Assembly: GCF_003268635.1 (NCBI RefSeq)
Contig: NZ_CP029639.1
Coordinates: 1,251,501 to 1,315,500, forward strand
DNA length: 64,000 bases
Reading direction: 5' to 3'
DNA from: Paenibacillus sp. DCT19
GTDB taxonomy: Bacteria; Bacillota; Bacilli; Paenibacillales; Paenibacillaceae
Shown here: piece by piece, positions 37,141 through 46,480 of the stretch
Layout: each line of letters starts with the position of its first letter
How positions within the stretch are numbered: the first letter of the stretch is position 1
Notes under the pieces: model-generated
Databases searched by the model: none
What the model saw: the letters and a program-made list of their open reading frames with translations, nothing else
Told to the model about the DNA's origin: nothing
Made by a program: the position numbers and the translations under genes

Positions 37141-38874
37141 TTACCTAAATGGAGTTTGGCTCGTCAACAGATGAACCGCTTCTTCGAGCTGGATGTTGAT
37201 GGAATAGGGAGCGTATACGACCCAAGATTGCCAATCGATGACATGCACACGTCCATTTTTGACTGCGGGATATTGGTTCCATAGAGGATCACTGGCTAAT
37301 TGATGAAGCAAGGCGGATCGTTCCTTCATCGATGAAACAGCTATAATCAGTATGTCTGCTTCCAAACCATCCCATTCGCCTGGTGTAATCGGCAGCCAAT
37401 TGAATCCCACACCTGGAGATTTTCCAGCAAGCTCTGCTTGAATACGTTCAGGTGGAAGCAGCTGAAGACTGCGATAAAAGACATGCCCAAAATTACGGGT
37501 ACTGTACATACGCGTTCCTTTTGCCGTCATGGTACATACAGCCACCGTAGCTTGTCCGATGGATTCACGAACCTTCTTACGGGCTCGTTCTACTTTGCGC
37601 TCGTGTCGTTCCAGCCAGTCGTTGGCAGCTTGTGTACGATCCACAAGTGTCGCAATTCGGTCCAGATGGCCGAAGAGATCTGTCTCATTCCAAGGAATTG
37701 TGATAATGGGAGCTATATCACCTATGTGCTCCATGGCCTTGGCGTATGCATTATCCTTGGTCAGAATGAGATCTGGATTCACATCAAGGAACGCTTCACG
37801 ACCTTGTTCCCATGGTTCATAAGCATGGAACGGAAGTGTGAGAGACTTTGGCAGATGTGGTAAGTGACCTTGAATCTGAGCCGCACAAGGGGTTATCCCT
37901 AACGTCATGAGATGATCTGTATATGGATAGGAGAGGGACACGATGTTTCGGTGTACCTGCTTCGAATAGGCTGTTGGTGCATATCCAGAATGGTTTCTGA
38001 ATCGACGGCTGAAGTAGAATTCATCACGATATCCAACCTGACGAGCGATATCACGAATTCTAAGGTCAGAGGTGATCAGCAATTCCTTTGCGCGATTCAT
38101 CCGTAGATGAGTTATATATTCAATTGGATTTTTGTGCATCCGGGTTTTGAAAAGCTGGGAGTAATACGAGGGATGCATGTTGGCAAGTTCAGCAAGTTGT
38201 TCTAGCTTAATTTCGTACATATAGTTGCCCTGCATGTACTTCATCGTGCTCTGCAACCATGACTTTGATTCATCATCTGCTTCTGTAAGAAGTGGCTTCT
38301 CTTGCGGCCATAACATATGTAATAGTTCAGTTATAAGCATTTGCTTTTTCAAGAGGGTAAGCCCGTATTCAACCGTGAGTTGTGATGCAATGCGTTGTAT
38401 GCCGTAGTAAGGCCCTTGAATCCAGCCGGTAAACGGATACTCAAGCTCACGCTCGTAAATTCGTCGCTCGTTTGTTTTCTCGGTTGCCCGAAACAGATCA
38501 TACGTAATGATATATAGTTCAGCTTCTTGATCTGAATCGCTGACTAGCTCCAGGGTCATACCTGGCTTGCCAAGAAAAGCTGATTTGCGCATAACCGGGG
38601 TAGAATGCCCGTCTGCTACAAGTGTTCCCGTAAATTTATGCATATATATAAAGGTATGGTGGGGGAGCGATGAGCTGTTCCACCTCCATGCTTGATGGGT
38701 TGCAATCCGCTCAGCTTGACCCAGCTCAAGGAGCGCATCCGCAAGAAATGGTTGCAAATCGCTTTGAATGGAGCGAACGGATTCAATGGCATGATCCTGC
38801 TGGGAGGATTGCTTGCCTTGAGCCGCAGTGGACTCGCTGTATGACAGATTCATTTCGCCTGGGTTCGTACTCAA
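37141..38874 (-). CDS. Btr-like AraC regulator fused to a siderophore-binding domain
   Basis: About 577 residues. Start TTG 38874 lies seven bases after GGAAGGAGGT; the longer ATG frame contains that site. The N-terminal cupin-like part is divergent. An AraC DNA-binding domain is at about 205-305 (LEQLAELANMHPSYYSQLFK; IRDIARQVGYRDEFYFSRRF). The C-terminal 260 residues are a periplasmic-binding-protein fold of the siderophore type (NIVSLSYPYTDHLMTLGITP, VNPDLILTKDNAYAK, IAVSSMKERSALL), here cytoplasmic. This architecture is that of Bacillus Btr, which activates feuABC when bound to ferric bacillibactin. It probably activates the uptake operon immediately downstream. Confidence 0.92.
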   Translation of the reverse strand: MSTNPGEMNLSYSESTAAQGKQSSQQDHAIESVRSIQSDLQPFLADALLELGQAERIATHQAWRWNSSSLPHHTFIYMHKFTGTLVADGHSTPVMRKSAFLGKPGMTLELVSDSDQEAELYIITYDLFRATEKTNERRIYERELEYPFTGWIQGPYYGIQRIASQLTVEYGLTLLKKQMLITELLHMLWPQEKPLLTEADDESKSWLQSTMKYMQGNYMYEIKLEQLAELANMHPSYYSQLFKTRMHKNPIEYITHLRMNRAKELLITSDLRIRDIARQVGYRDEFYFSRRFRNHSGYAPTAYSKQVHRNIVSLSYPYTDHLMTLGITPCAAQIQGHLPHLPKSLTLPFHAYEPWEQGREAFLDVNPDLILTKDNAYAKAMEHIGDIAPIITIPWNETDLFGHLDRIATLVDRTQAANDWLERHERKVERARKKVRESIGQATVAVCTMTAKGTRMYSTRNFGHVFYRSLQLLPPERIQAELAGKSPGVGFNWLPITPGEWDGLEADILIIAVSSMKERSALLHQLASDPLWNQYPAVKNGRVHVIDWQSWVVYAPYSINIQLEEAVHLLTSQTPFR

Positions 38875-39256
38875 TATGTAACCTCCTTCCATAACATAGT
38901 GATCGTGTTGAGCATTTACAAAAACGTAGTCGCTTATCGGTGGTGAATCATGGTCGACACGTGAACATACTTAATATGATGCTGGTAATAGCCACTGAAC
39001 TTGTAAAGGCAAATACGATCAGGATGGTATGAGTCCGTCCATTTCATCCGTGATCTGTTGATAATCTTAGCAAAAATAAGGTGGAATTGAAATGTGAGCG
39101 AGCCCCTTCAGACAGATCTTATTAGATATCCTGACGTGAGAATGAAACCATGTTCTGACGTAACGGATTCTTTTTGGTAAAATAAAGGAGAGTTAACGTT
39201 TCCATTGCATGAAAAAGGTCAATGTATACCGAATAGAGTAATAGGGAGGCTTTCAT
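38875..39256. other. Gene-free region before the oxidoreductase
   Basis: 382 bp between the leftward AraC gene and the rightward oxidoreductase. I see no convincing Fur box or palindrome; GGGAGG at about 39243 is the ribosome site of the oxidoreductase. Confidence 0.35.
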
Positions 39257-40258
39257 ATGACAGGAGTTGCTGGAACGGACAAAGTGAAGTGGGGCATTAT
39301 GGGCACGGGCTGGATCGCATCGCAATTTGCGAAGGATCTGAATCATGCGGGCAATGCTGTGAAGGCGGCAGTGGGTTCCCGGACGCAGGAAAGCGCGGAT
39401 TCGTTTGCGGCGGAATACGGATTCGAACGTAGCTATGGCACCTACCAAGAGATGCTGCAAGATCCGGAGCTGGATATCATTTATGTCGCTACACCGCATC
39501 CATTTCATAAGGAGAATGTGCTTGCTTGTCTGGAGGCCGGGAAAGCCGTGCTGTGCGAGAAGCCTTTTACCATGAATGGTCGTCAGCTAGAACAGCTGGT
39601 TGAGACAGCGCGTGAGAACAAGCTTTTTCTAATGGAGGGCATGTGGACACGTTTTCTCCCACCGATTGTGCAGGCTAGACAATGGATTGCGGAGGGACGA
39701 ATTGGAGAAGTACGCTTGGTAAAAGCAGACTTTGGATTCCGCATTGGCTGGGAGCCAGAGGGCAGATTGCTTAATCCAGAACTTGGCGGTGGAGCACTGC
39801 TTGATGCAGGGGTGTACCCTATTTCATTCGCTTCCATGATCTTTGGCGAGCAGCCACAGCATGTGTGGAGTACCGCGAACATTGGAGAGACAGGTGTTGA
39901 TGAACAATTCTCTGTATTGCTGTCTTATTCTGAGGGACGTTCAGCCTCACTGCATGGAGCTATTCGTTTGAACCTAAGCAATGAAGCAGTCATCTATGGT
40001 ACAGAAGGATACATCCGGTTACCGTTCTTCCTCGCAGGGAAGGAAGCATATCTGCATGTAAATGGACAAGATGAGCCTGAGAAATTCACCGATGAACGTA
40101 CAAGCATTGGCTATGCGTTTGAAGCAGAAGAAGCAGGACGTTGCATCTTGGAAGGTAAAACGGAAAGTTCAACCATTCCGCTGGATGAGTCCTTGGAAAT
40201 TATGAAACTGATGGATACGATTCGTGCGCAGTGGGGACTGCGTTATAAGTTTGAGTAA
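39257..40258 (+). CDS. Gfo/Idh/MocA-family oxidoreductase
   Basis: 333 residues. N-terminal Rossmann domain: KWGIMGTGWIASQFAKDL, IIYVATPHPFHKENVLACLE and GKAVLCEKPF with the conserved Lys of the EKP motif. C-terminal domain: LNPELGGGALLDAGVYPISF. Best resemblance is to dihydrodiol/1,5-anhydrofructose-type dehydrogenases. NAD(P)-dependent oxidation of a sugar or cyclic polyol is likely; the substrate is unknown. ATG follows GGGAGG. The next gene starts 73 bp downstream and may be co-transcribed. Confidence 0.92.
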   Translation: MTGVAGTDKVKWGIMGTGWIASQFAKDLNHAGNAVKAAVGSRTQESADSFAAEYGFERSYGTYQEMLQDPELDIIYVATPHPFHKENVLACLEAGKAVLCEKPFTMNGRQLEQLVETARENKLFLMEGMWTRFLPPIVQARQWIAEGRIGEVRLVKADFGFRIGWEPEGRLLNPELGGGALLDAGVYPISFASMIFGEQPQHVWSTANIGETGVDEQFSVLLSYSEGRSASLHGAIRLNLSNEAVIYGTEGYIRLPFFLAGKEAYLHVNGQDEPEKFTDERTSIGYAFEAEEAGRCILEGKTESSTIPLDESLEIMKLMDTIRAQWGLRYKFE

Positions 40259-40331
40259 TGGTTGATGTTGAACGAACCGAAAACGTTTCGAACCAGATAG
40301 ATAGCGTATAACGAGTAGGAGTGAAGGCATC

Positions 40332-40961
40332 ATGCTGAAAATTTTAATTTCTGGATTTGAACCTTTTGGCGGCGATGCGGTGAATCCCACGTCTGAATTG
40401 ATGGAAGCTCTTACACAGGAAAAGGTGGAGGGTGCAGTGCTGAAGACGGTGCTGCTGCCTGTACACTTCGACGAATGTGCTGATCTTCTGATCGCAGAGA
40501 TGCAGGCGTATAAGCCGGATGTGGTGATTGCTTGTGGTCTGGCAAAAGGCAGAACAGCCATTACACCGGAACGCATTGCTGTAAACGTTAAGGATATTCC
40601 GCCAAGCTCTTACGCTGATAATCAGGGACAGCGTCCTGTGGATGAGCTGATTCGTGAAGGCAGCCCAGATGGGTTGTTTTCTACCCTGCCGATCCGTTCT
40701 ATGGTGAATGACCTAACCGCAGCAGGCATCCCGGCAGCTGTATCCAACACGGCAGGAACTTATATTTGTAACAACACGATGTATCGTGTGCTGGATTGGA
40801 TTCGTCTGGAACAGCTGCCGATTTGTGCTGGATTCGTTCATTTCCCTGCTTCAACGGAGATGGCTGTGCTGCAGCCTGCTGTTCCTTCTTTGCCGATAGG
40901 AATGATGTTGGACGGGTTAAGGGTGATGATCCGTACCGTGGTGCACACTGCAAAAGGATAA
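40332..40961 (+). CDS. pcp: Pyroglutamyl-peptidase I
   Basis: 209 residues, normal for this cysteine peptidase. It opens with ILISGFEPFGGDAVNPTSE. The catalytic triad is visible as Glu in TPERIAVN, Cys in SNTAGTYICN and His in GFVHFP. It removes N-terminal pyroglutamate from peptides in the cytoplasm. A CGAAAACGTTTCG palindrome about 55 bp upstream is cre-like but has two mismatches. Confidence 0.96.
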   Translation: MLKILISGFEPFGGDAVNPTSELMEALTQEKVEGAVLKTVLLPVHFDECADLLIAEMQAYKPDVVIACGLAKGRTAITPERIAVNVKDIPPSSYADNQGQRPVDELIREGSPDGLFSTLPIRSMVNDLTAAGIPAAVSNTAGTYICNNTMYRVLDWIRLEQLPICAGFVHFPASTEMAVLQPAVPSLPIGMMLDGLRVMIRTVVHTAKG

Positions 40962-41037
40962 TGAGTTCTGGTTTAAGATGACTCTGATTGAGGCAGCTAA
41001 AGGTATGATGGACATGGATTCGCATAAAGCATAAAAG

Positions 41038-41086
41038 AAAGGTTCCCAATTCCACGTTAGGACGTGAGAATTGGGAACCTTTTTTG
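41038..41086. terminator. Bidirectional terminator between pcp and mqnD
   Basis: Stem AAGGTTCCCAATTC / GAATTGGGAACCTT, with TTTTT after it on the plus strand and an A-rich left flank that becomes TTTCTTTT on the minus strand. It separates converging genes. Confidence 0.85.
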
Positions 41087-41165
41087 CTAAGTGGGTACAG
41101 GATATTCTGTACACAGTCAAATAAATTTAATTCATGATGAACTTCAGCGAGCTTGGAGACATTCT

Positions 41166-42008
41166 CTAGATCCGCAGTAGACTTAGGTCGAATTCAGGTA
41201 CAAGCCCTTCCTTCATCGCTCTTCCCAGCAATGCGGTTATTGCACCATATCCATCATCGCCAAGGTTGGCACTGAACTCATTCACATACAGATCAATATG
41301 CTGTGCAGCTACATCAGGGTCCATTTCCTGCGCATGTTCCATCACATAGGCTCTGGATTCATCCGGGTGTGCCCAAGCGTACTCCACCGAGGCGCGAGCC
41401 CATCCAGCCAGTGCTTGAGCGTCCAGATCACGACGAGCGATGATCGCTCCGAGTGGAATAGGCAGACCTGTATCCTCTTCCCACCAATTGCCGAGATCGG
41501 TCATTAGTTTAAGATCATAGTTTTGATAAGTGAAGCGCGCTTCATGAATGACCAATCCTGCATCAATGAGGCCGTCGCGTACAGCAGGCATAATCTGATC
41601 AAATGGCATCACAACGATCTCACCGACACCACCGGGAACGTTCTGTGCAGCCCAGAGTCGGAATAACATATATGCGGTTGAGCGTTCGCTAGGTACAGCA
41701 ACTCGTCGTCCTGAGAGATATGCCGGATCTGTCGTACCACTTGCCGTTAACACAAGCGGGCCACAACCTCTGCCGAGTGCACCGCCTGCAGGCAGCAACG
41801 CATACTTATCCAGCACATATGGCAAAGCGGCATAAGAGATTTTCATAACATCCGGGATCTCGGGGCCAATAGGGCTCGCAGCGAGACCATTGGTAATGTC
41901 GATATCGGCGTAGCGAACATCCAGCTCAGGTGCTCCTGGAATTAGACCATGCACCCATGCGTGAAAGATAAACGTGTCATTGGGACACGGGGAAAATGCA
42001 ATTTTCAT
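41166..42008 (-). CDS. mqnD: 1,4-dihydroxy-6-naphthoate synthase (futalosine pathway)
   Basis: 280 residues from the ATG at 42008, which overlaps the mqnB stop (ATGA) and is preceded by GGGAGGT; the longer reading overlaps mqnB in another frame and is not needed. The periplasmic-binding-like fold has MKIAFSPCPNDTFIFHAW, VMKISYAALPYVLDKYALL, VAVPSERSTAYMLFRL, DAGLVIHEARFTYQ and LPIPLGAIIARRDL. It converts cyclic de-hypoxanthine futalosine to 1,4-dihydroxy-6-naphthoate in menaquinone synthesis. The coupled mqnB supports the assignment. Confidence 0.96.
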   Translation of the reverse strand: MKIAFSPCPNDTFIFHAWVHGLIPGAPELDVRYADIDITNGLAASPIGPEIPDVMKISYAALPYVLDKYALLPAGGALGRGCGPLVLTASGTTDPAYLSGRRVAVPSERSTAYMLFRLWAAQNVPGGVGEIVVMPFDQIMPAVRDGLIDAGLVIHEARFTYQNYDLKLMTDLGNWWEEDTGLPIPLGAIIARRDLDAQALAGWARASVEYAWAHPDESRAYVMEHAQEMDPDVAAQHIDLYVNEFSANLGDDGYGAITALLGRAMKEGLVPEFDLSLLRI

Positions 42009-42916
42009 GATGTAAGTACCTCCCGTAAAATGGAACTTGCCGCCTGGAGTGCAATTAGTGCATCCTTGATGCGCCAAGCGTCGCGGTCGCGTGGACCGAC
42101 CGCGTTAGATATGCCACGCAGTTCGAGTGCAGGCACACCGAACTGCTGAGCAGCCGTTGCTACGCCGAAGCCTTCCATGCCTTCGGCGGCGGCATCCGGC
42201 ACGCGGCGCAGTAGCTCCGCGGCCGTCTCGGCTGTTCCGGTCGCCGTGGACACGGTGACCGCAGTGCCTCCGCTGACAGCGTGCCCAGCCCGCTTCAGCG
42301 CATCGCGCAGGCGGACGGCAAACGCTGCGTCCGCCGCAACCCGGGACGAGCCGAATCCGAGCTCGTCCACAGAGAGGAAGCCGTCTGGCGCTTGCGAGCC
42401 CAGATCGGCAGCAACCATGGCGTCGGCTACCACGAGGGAGCCGACGTCCGCCACGCCGGGGAAGCCGCCGCCGATGCCGGCACTGACCACCAGCGTGTAC
42501 GCTGAGGTCAGGCCGGTTCCGGCAAGCAGCCCCGGCGCTGTTGATGCGGCAGATGCCTGCGCCGCATCGGGTTGCTCTGGCGCGGTGGCACCTTGCGCCA
42601 GAGCAGGGGCTACGGCAGCCGCAGCCGGTGGCGGCGCCGTCGCAAGATCAGGCGCCGTGGCAACCGCCGGCGCCTTCAAACGGCTTGCAGCCGCGGCCGC
42701 TAAGGCGAGCGCTGCAGCCGTTCCTGCCGCTGCGGAGGCTGGGCCGACACCCGCAGCGATCACGTCAAACATATCCGCGGCCTTATCACCCAGTCCGCGA
42801 AGGACAGCTTCTTTTTCCGCATCTACGGCAGTTACAATTAATACACGCGGAGTTCGAGATGCAGCAGGAACATTCATATGTTCTGTATCGTTTAATGCTG
42901 AATTAAGCTCATTCAT
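42005..42916 (-). CDS. mqnB: Futalosine hydrolase with Ala/Pro-rich insertion
   Basis: 303 residues, against about 220 usual for the family. The nucleosidase fold is split: PRVLIVTAVDAEKEAVLRGL and IAAGVGPASAAAGTAAAL come first, then after an insert LVVSAGIGGGFPGVADVGSL, AEGMEGFGVATAAQQFG and LELRGISNAVGPRDRDAW. The insert (about residues 75-135) is almost only Ala, Pro, Thr, Gln and its DNA is very GC-rich compared with flanking genes. The enzyme releases hypoxanthine from futalosine. ATG 42916 follows GGGAGAAG. Two-gene operon with mqnD. Confidence 0.93.
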   Translation of the reverse strand: MNELNSALNDTEHMNVPAASRTPRVLIVTAVDAEKEAVLRGLGDKAADMFDVIAAGVGPASAAAGTAAALALAAAAASRLKAPAVATAPDLATAPPPAAAAVAPALAQGATAPEQPDAAQASAASTAPGLLAGTGLTSAYTLVVSAGIGGGFPGVADVGSLVVADAMVAADLGSQAPDGFLSVDELGFGSSRVAADAAFAVRLRDALKRAGHAVSGGTAVTVSTATGTAETAAELLRRVPDAAAEGMEGFGVATAAQQFGVPALELRGISNAVGPRDRDAWRIKDALIALQAASSILREVLTS

Positions 42917-43098
42917 TCAAGTCTTCTCCCTTGTGAAGTGTTGAATATGTCATATGTCTATCTTAACGGAAGGGTGAAGGGCAGGACAAGCTTAGAGGTT
43001 CTTGATACCTCGTAACGAAGCATCCTTGAAAATAAAGTTATATGTCATTACATCCATAACATCGTATCGTGACTAGGATTATATGTCAAAAATAAATG

Positions 43099-43128
43099 TT
43101 GACAAGGTGTATTAACTGTATTAATAAT
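43099..43128 (+). promoter_or_regulatory. Promoter of the first GntR-ABC operon
   Basis: TTGACA (43099-43104), 17 bp, TAATAA (43122-43127). The promoter is embedded in the operator palindrome listed next. Confidence 0.7.
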
Positions 43129-43152
43129 GATAGTACAGTTGATACACCTTGT
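43102..43152 (+). promoter_or_regulatory. YtrA-type operator, 19-bp inverted repeat
   Basis: Left arm ACAAGGTGTATTAACTGTA (43102-43120) and right arm TACAGTTGATACACCTTGT (43134-43152) pair with one mismatch and a 13-bp spacer. The B. subtilis YtrA site, as I remember it, is AGTGTA-13 bp-TACACT, the same spacing. It covers the -10 and start region, so autorepression by the GntR protein encoded next is very likely. Confidence 0.85.
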
Positions 43153-43193
43153 TATCGTTACATCACATTATTCTGTTAGAAAGGAGGTGCGGG

Positions 43194-43583
43194 ATGTTCG
43201 AATTGGATGTGCGCAGCCGTAAGGCGATCTATGAACAACTAGTAGACAAAATCAAAGAAATGATCGTATACGGTGTTCTCCAACCAGATGAGCAGCTTCC
43301 TTCCGTTCGCACCCTATCCGCGCAACTGACGGTGAATCCCAACACCATTCAGAAGGCATACCGGGAACTGGAACGAGAAGGTTACATCTACTCATTACAG
43401 GGAAAAGGGAGCTTCGTATCATCTTCCGTGGAACATCCGAATGCAGCCATGAGAGATGAGATTAGAGCAGCTCTGGTGAAGCTGATTGCAGAGGCTTCGT
43501 ATTCCGGTTTAACCAAAGCCGACATGATGATTTTATTTCAGGAAGCGATGGCCCGTATAGAAAAGGGGGAGCCGAATGATTGA
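43194..43583 (+). CDS. GntR-family regulator, YtrA type
   Basis: 129 residues from the ATG at 43194 after AAAGGAGGTG. GntR winged helix: FELDVRSRKAIYEQLVDKIK, QPDEQLPSVRTLSAQLTVNP, NTIQKAYRELEREGYIY. The short C-terminal dimerisation tail marks the YtrA subfamily, which controls adjacent ABC transporters and often responds to cell-wall-active antibiotics. It overlaps the ATPase gene by eight bases. Confidence 0.94.
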   Translation: MFELDVRSRKAIYEQLVDKIKEMIVYGVLQPDEQLPSVRTLSAQLTVNPNTIQKAYRELEREGYIYSLQGKGSFVSSSVEHPNAAMRDEIRAALVKLIAEASYSGLTKADMMILFQEAMARIEKGEPND

Positions 43584-44478
43584 GCTGAAGCAGGTCGTCA
43601 AAACATTTCAACAGGAAAAAGCAGTAGACGGCGTCACGATGCAGGTACATAAAGGATCAATCTACGGGTTGCTCGGTTCCAACGGAGCAGGCAAAACGTC
43701 GTTGCTCAAAATGATCGCAGGCATTTATCGTCAGGACAGTGGCACAGTTCGCATTGATGGCACTGAAATTGTAGAGAATTTAGACTTGAAGGGTCGCACC
43801 ATTTTTATGGCAGATGCACCTTATTTTTTCCCGCAGTCTTCCATTCATCAAATGGCTAACTTCTATCGGTCTGTGTATCCACGCTGGAACGAGGAACGAT
43901 TCGTGCAACTGGGCAACGTATTTAAGCTCGATATGAAACGTAAGCTTCATCGCATGTCCAAAGGCATGCGCCGTCAGGCGGCTGTATGGCTGGGCTTGAG
44001 CTGTATGCCTGAAGTGTTGCTGATGGATGAGCCGATTGATGGCCTCGATCCCGTTATGAGACAACAGATCAAAAACCTGCTGTTTCAGGAGGCGGCCGAT
44101 CGTCAAGTCACGATTATCATTTCCTCCCATAATCTCAGAGAAATTGAAGATCTGTGTGACCACGTAGCTATTATGCATAAAGGCCGAATCATTGTAGAGA
44201 AGGATCTGGATGACCTGAAGGCAGATACACACAAAATTCAAGTCGCGTTTCGTCATCCTGATCATGCCCAAGCGATAGAGGAACATATCGACATTCTGCA
44301 TGAAGAGAAGCGGGGCAGTGTATCGCTATTCATCGTCAAAGGCAATCGTGAGACGGTGACACAGCGGTTCCAGTCACAAGATCCTTATCTGCTGGACGTA
44401 CTACCACTGACGCTGGAAGAGATATTTATCTATGAAATGGAGGATGCAGGGTATGACATTCAGCCGATTATACTTTAA
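43576..44478 (+). CDS. ABC transporter ATP-binding protein (YtrB-like)
   Basis: 300 residues. Walker A GSNGAGKTS, signature MSKGMRRQA, Walker B VLLMDEPIDGLDP, H-loop SSHNLRE; the C-terminal 70 residues form the extension seen in this subfamily. It works with the permease encoded next. Overlaps both neighbours, so the three genes form a coupled operon. Confidence 0.94.
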   Translation: MIELKQVVKTFQQEKAVDGVTMQVHKGSIYGLLGSNGAGKTSLLKMIAGIYRQDSGTVRIDGTEIVENLDLKGRTIFMADAPYFFPQSSIHQMANFYRSVYPRWNEERFVQLGNVFKLDMKRKLHRMSKGMRRQAAVWLGLSCMPEVLLMDEPIDGLDPVMRQQIKNLLFQEAADRQVTIIISSHNLREIEDLCDHVAIMHKGRIIVEKDLDDLKADTHKIQVAFRHPDHAQAIEEHIDILHEEKRGSVSLFIVKGNRETVTQRFQSQDPYLLDVLPLTLEEIFIYEMEDAGYDIQPIIL

Positions 44479-46480
44479 CCGAGGCATCCTGTTCCAAAAT
44501 TTCAGGCAGCATGGGTGGCTAGGCATTTTGTTTCTGATTGTATTGTTATTTTCCCTCCCACTGCCAATCGGTACGGAGTATCGGGAAGTACCATACGAGA
44601 TTACAAGTTTGTTCCAGACGAATGGGCAGATGCACCTCTTGCTTGCGCTCGCATTTCCAGTTGCAATAGGGCTCTTTCTATTCCGTTATATGCAATCTGG
44701 AGCATCCTCGGATGTATATCATAGTTTGCCGCTTAAACGTAAACATCTATTAACTGCTCATTTGTTCACCGGATTTATGTTAATTCTCATTCCGATCTGG
44801 CTGACAACCGCAATTACTGGTTGGGTATGGGGTGTACTGGACGAACCGGCCTACATCTTCACAGGTGATGCGATTTGGATGTGGGGACTCAGCATGAGTA
44901 TCTATTCGATGTTTATGTTCATGTTGACTGTGGCTGTCGGCATGTGTATAGGTCAATCGATCCTGCAAGGGCTCACGGTGTATGCACTCATTTTGTTACC
45001 GTTGGTGTTCTGGGGAGGATATGAACTTCACTTACAACAGCATCTATTGGGATTTCCTTATAATCAAGTGGGTAGTGTTCGTACCGATATATCATTGATT
45101 ACGCGAATGGACTCCATCAGTTCGGGTACAATCCTGTGGCCAGAGCTTGTGATATATGCGGCACTTACCGTAGTGTTTATCGCGTTATCATATGTTATCT
45201 ATGCGATAAGAAAAGTCGAGTCGGCTACTGAGGCGGTTACGTTCAGCGTGGTCAAACCGATATTCCGATTTGGCTTCATGTTTACTATTGTGATGATCGG
45301 TGGAGTCTACTTCACCAGGATTGCTCCACGAGAGTCTCCAGAGTGGGGAATCATCGGTTATGTCGTGGGAGCGATCGTTGGTTATATTGGTGCCGAAATG
45401 TTGATTCGCAAGACGTGGTTAATATGGAATGCCAAGCTTTTACCTCAGATGGCACTGTACGGAATCGTGGCAGGGTTGATTCTGTATGTCCCTGTTTCGG
45501 ACTGGAACGGTTATGCCGCAAGAGTGCCGGCGAAGGAAGACGTTGTGCAAGTTAAGCTTGGTGGAGATGAACGTGTGTATCACAACGGGATCATGGTGAA
45601 GGCGGATGACAGTAAGCTTTATTCGAATAACCCGGAATTTATTGATGCTATCCTTGCACTTCATCATAAGATCGTAGATTCCGATCTGGATCTATTAGGC
45701 AACTTGAATTATATGCAATGGGATGATAGCGAGGTTATTTTCGTGAACTATGAGCTGGCTAACGGTAAAATAATGAAACGAAGATATCAGATTCCTCAGT
45801 CGGAGTTCACCCAGGAATTGTCGGTGCTGAGGGAGATAAAGGATTACAAGGCTATCCAATACAGGACGTACAAACTGGATGAGGATGTATTGAGCATTGG
45901 CATCCGGTCGTACTTGAGTGGGGCGCGTAAAACATACATTAGCAATCCACAGCATATTCGTGATTTTCTAGACCTGTTGAAGCAGGATATTTTGGATCAG
46001 ACGTATGAAGAACAGACGTCACCGTGGGAGTCATGGGCTAATGCCGAGATTAATCAGGAGTCAAATTTAGACCCTAATCTTCCACGAACGATGTGGAATT
46101 ATGAAATCAAGGCTAGTTACGATCGTGTGTTGACGTGGTTGAAGCAGCAAGAGTTGTATGATCAGCTCAATGTATCAGTAGATGATATTGTGTCAGCACA
46201 GTTCGTGAAGCAAGAGTTCGATGGCATGGGTAATGGAAGAAGTATCTATGCTGAATCAGAGTACGTTGATGCGAATCTAGGTGGACATAAACAGGTGGCT
46301 ACGAAAAATAAAGACATTATTAGCGATCTGCTCAAGCGTCAACGAACCGGCTTTTATGCCAAGGAAGCAGTCACTGTTTATCAGATCAAACTCAACACGG
46401 TGAGTGGCGAGAACATCTATATGATGCTAAAAGAGGAAGATTTGACTGAAGCGATGCAAGCTATACTCGTTGATCTGTAG
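44453..46480 (+). CDS. ABC transporter permease with large extracytoplasmic C-terminal domain
   Basis: About 675 residues from the ATG at 44453, which follows GGAGG and overlaps the ATPase gene by 26 bases. About nine membrane helices lie in the first 350 residues (ABC-2-like: PIGTEYREVPYEI, HSLPLKRKHLLTAHLFTGF). The C-terminal 320 residues are soluble, with no recognised enzyme motif; I recall similar tails being called DUF6449 in GntR-linked transporters. Together with the ATPase it probably exports or displaces an antimicrobial compound or lipid. Confidence 0.88.
   Translation: MTFSRLYFNRGILFQNFRQHGWLGILFLIVLLFSLPLPIGTEYREVPYEITSLFQTNGQMHLLLALAFPVAIGLFLFRYMQSGASSDVYHSLPLKRKHLLTAHLFTGFMLILIPIWLTTAITGWVWGVLDEPAYIFTGDAIWMWGLSMSIYSMFMFMLTVAVGMCIGQSILQGLTVYALILLPLVFWGGYELHLQQHLLGFPYNQVGSVRTDISLITRMDSISSGTILWPELVIYAALTVVFIALSYVIYAIRKVESATEAVTFSVVKPIFRFGFMFTIVMIGGVYFTRIAPRESPEWGIIGYVVGAIVGYIGAEMLIRKTWLIWNAKLLPQMALYGIVAGLILYVPVSDWNGYAARVPAKEDVVQVKLGGDERVYHNGIMVKADDSKLYSNNPEFIDAILALHHKIVDSDLDLLGNLNYMQWDDSEVIFVNYELANGKIMKRRYQIPQSEFTQELSVLREIKDYKAIQYRTYKLDEDVLSIGIRSYLSGARKTYISNPQHIRDFLDLLKQDILDQTYEEQTSPWESWANAEINQESNLDPNLPRTMWNYEIKASYDRVLTWLKQQELYDQLNVSVDDIVSAQFVKQEFDGMGNGRSIYAESEYVDANLGGHKQVATKNKDIISDLLKRQRTGFYAKEAVTVYQIKLNTVSGENIYMMLKEEDLTEAMQAILVDL

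Noticed and set aside
40269..40290. cre site before pcp (CGAAAACGTTTCG)
   Set aside because: Two mismatches to the cre consensus and no metabolic reason; could be chance palindrome.
42177..42944. A 255-codon open frame on the plus strand
   Set aside because: It is the antisense of the GC-rich mqnB gene; high GC removes stop codons and the product is low-complexity Ala/Ser/Arg.
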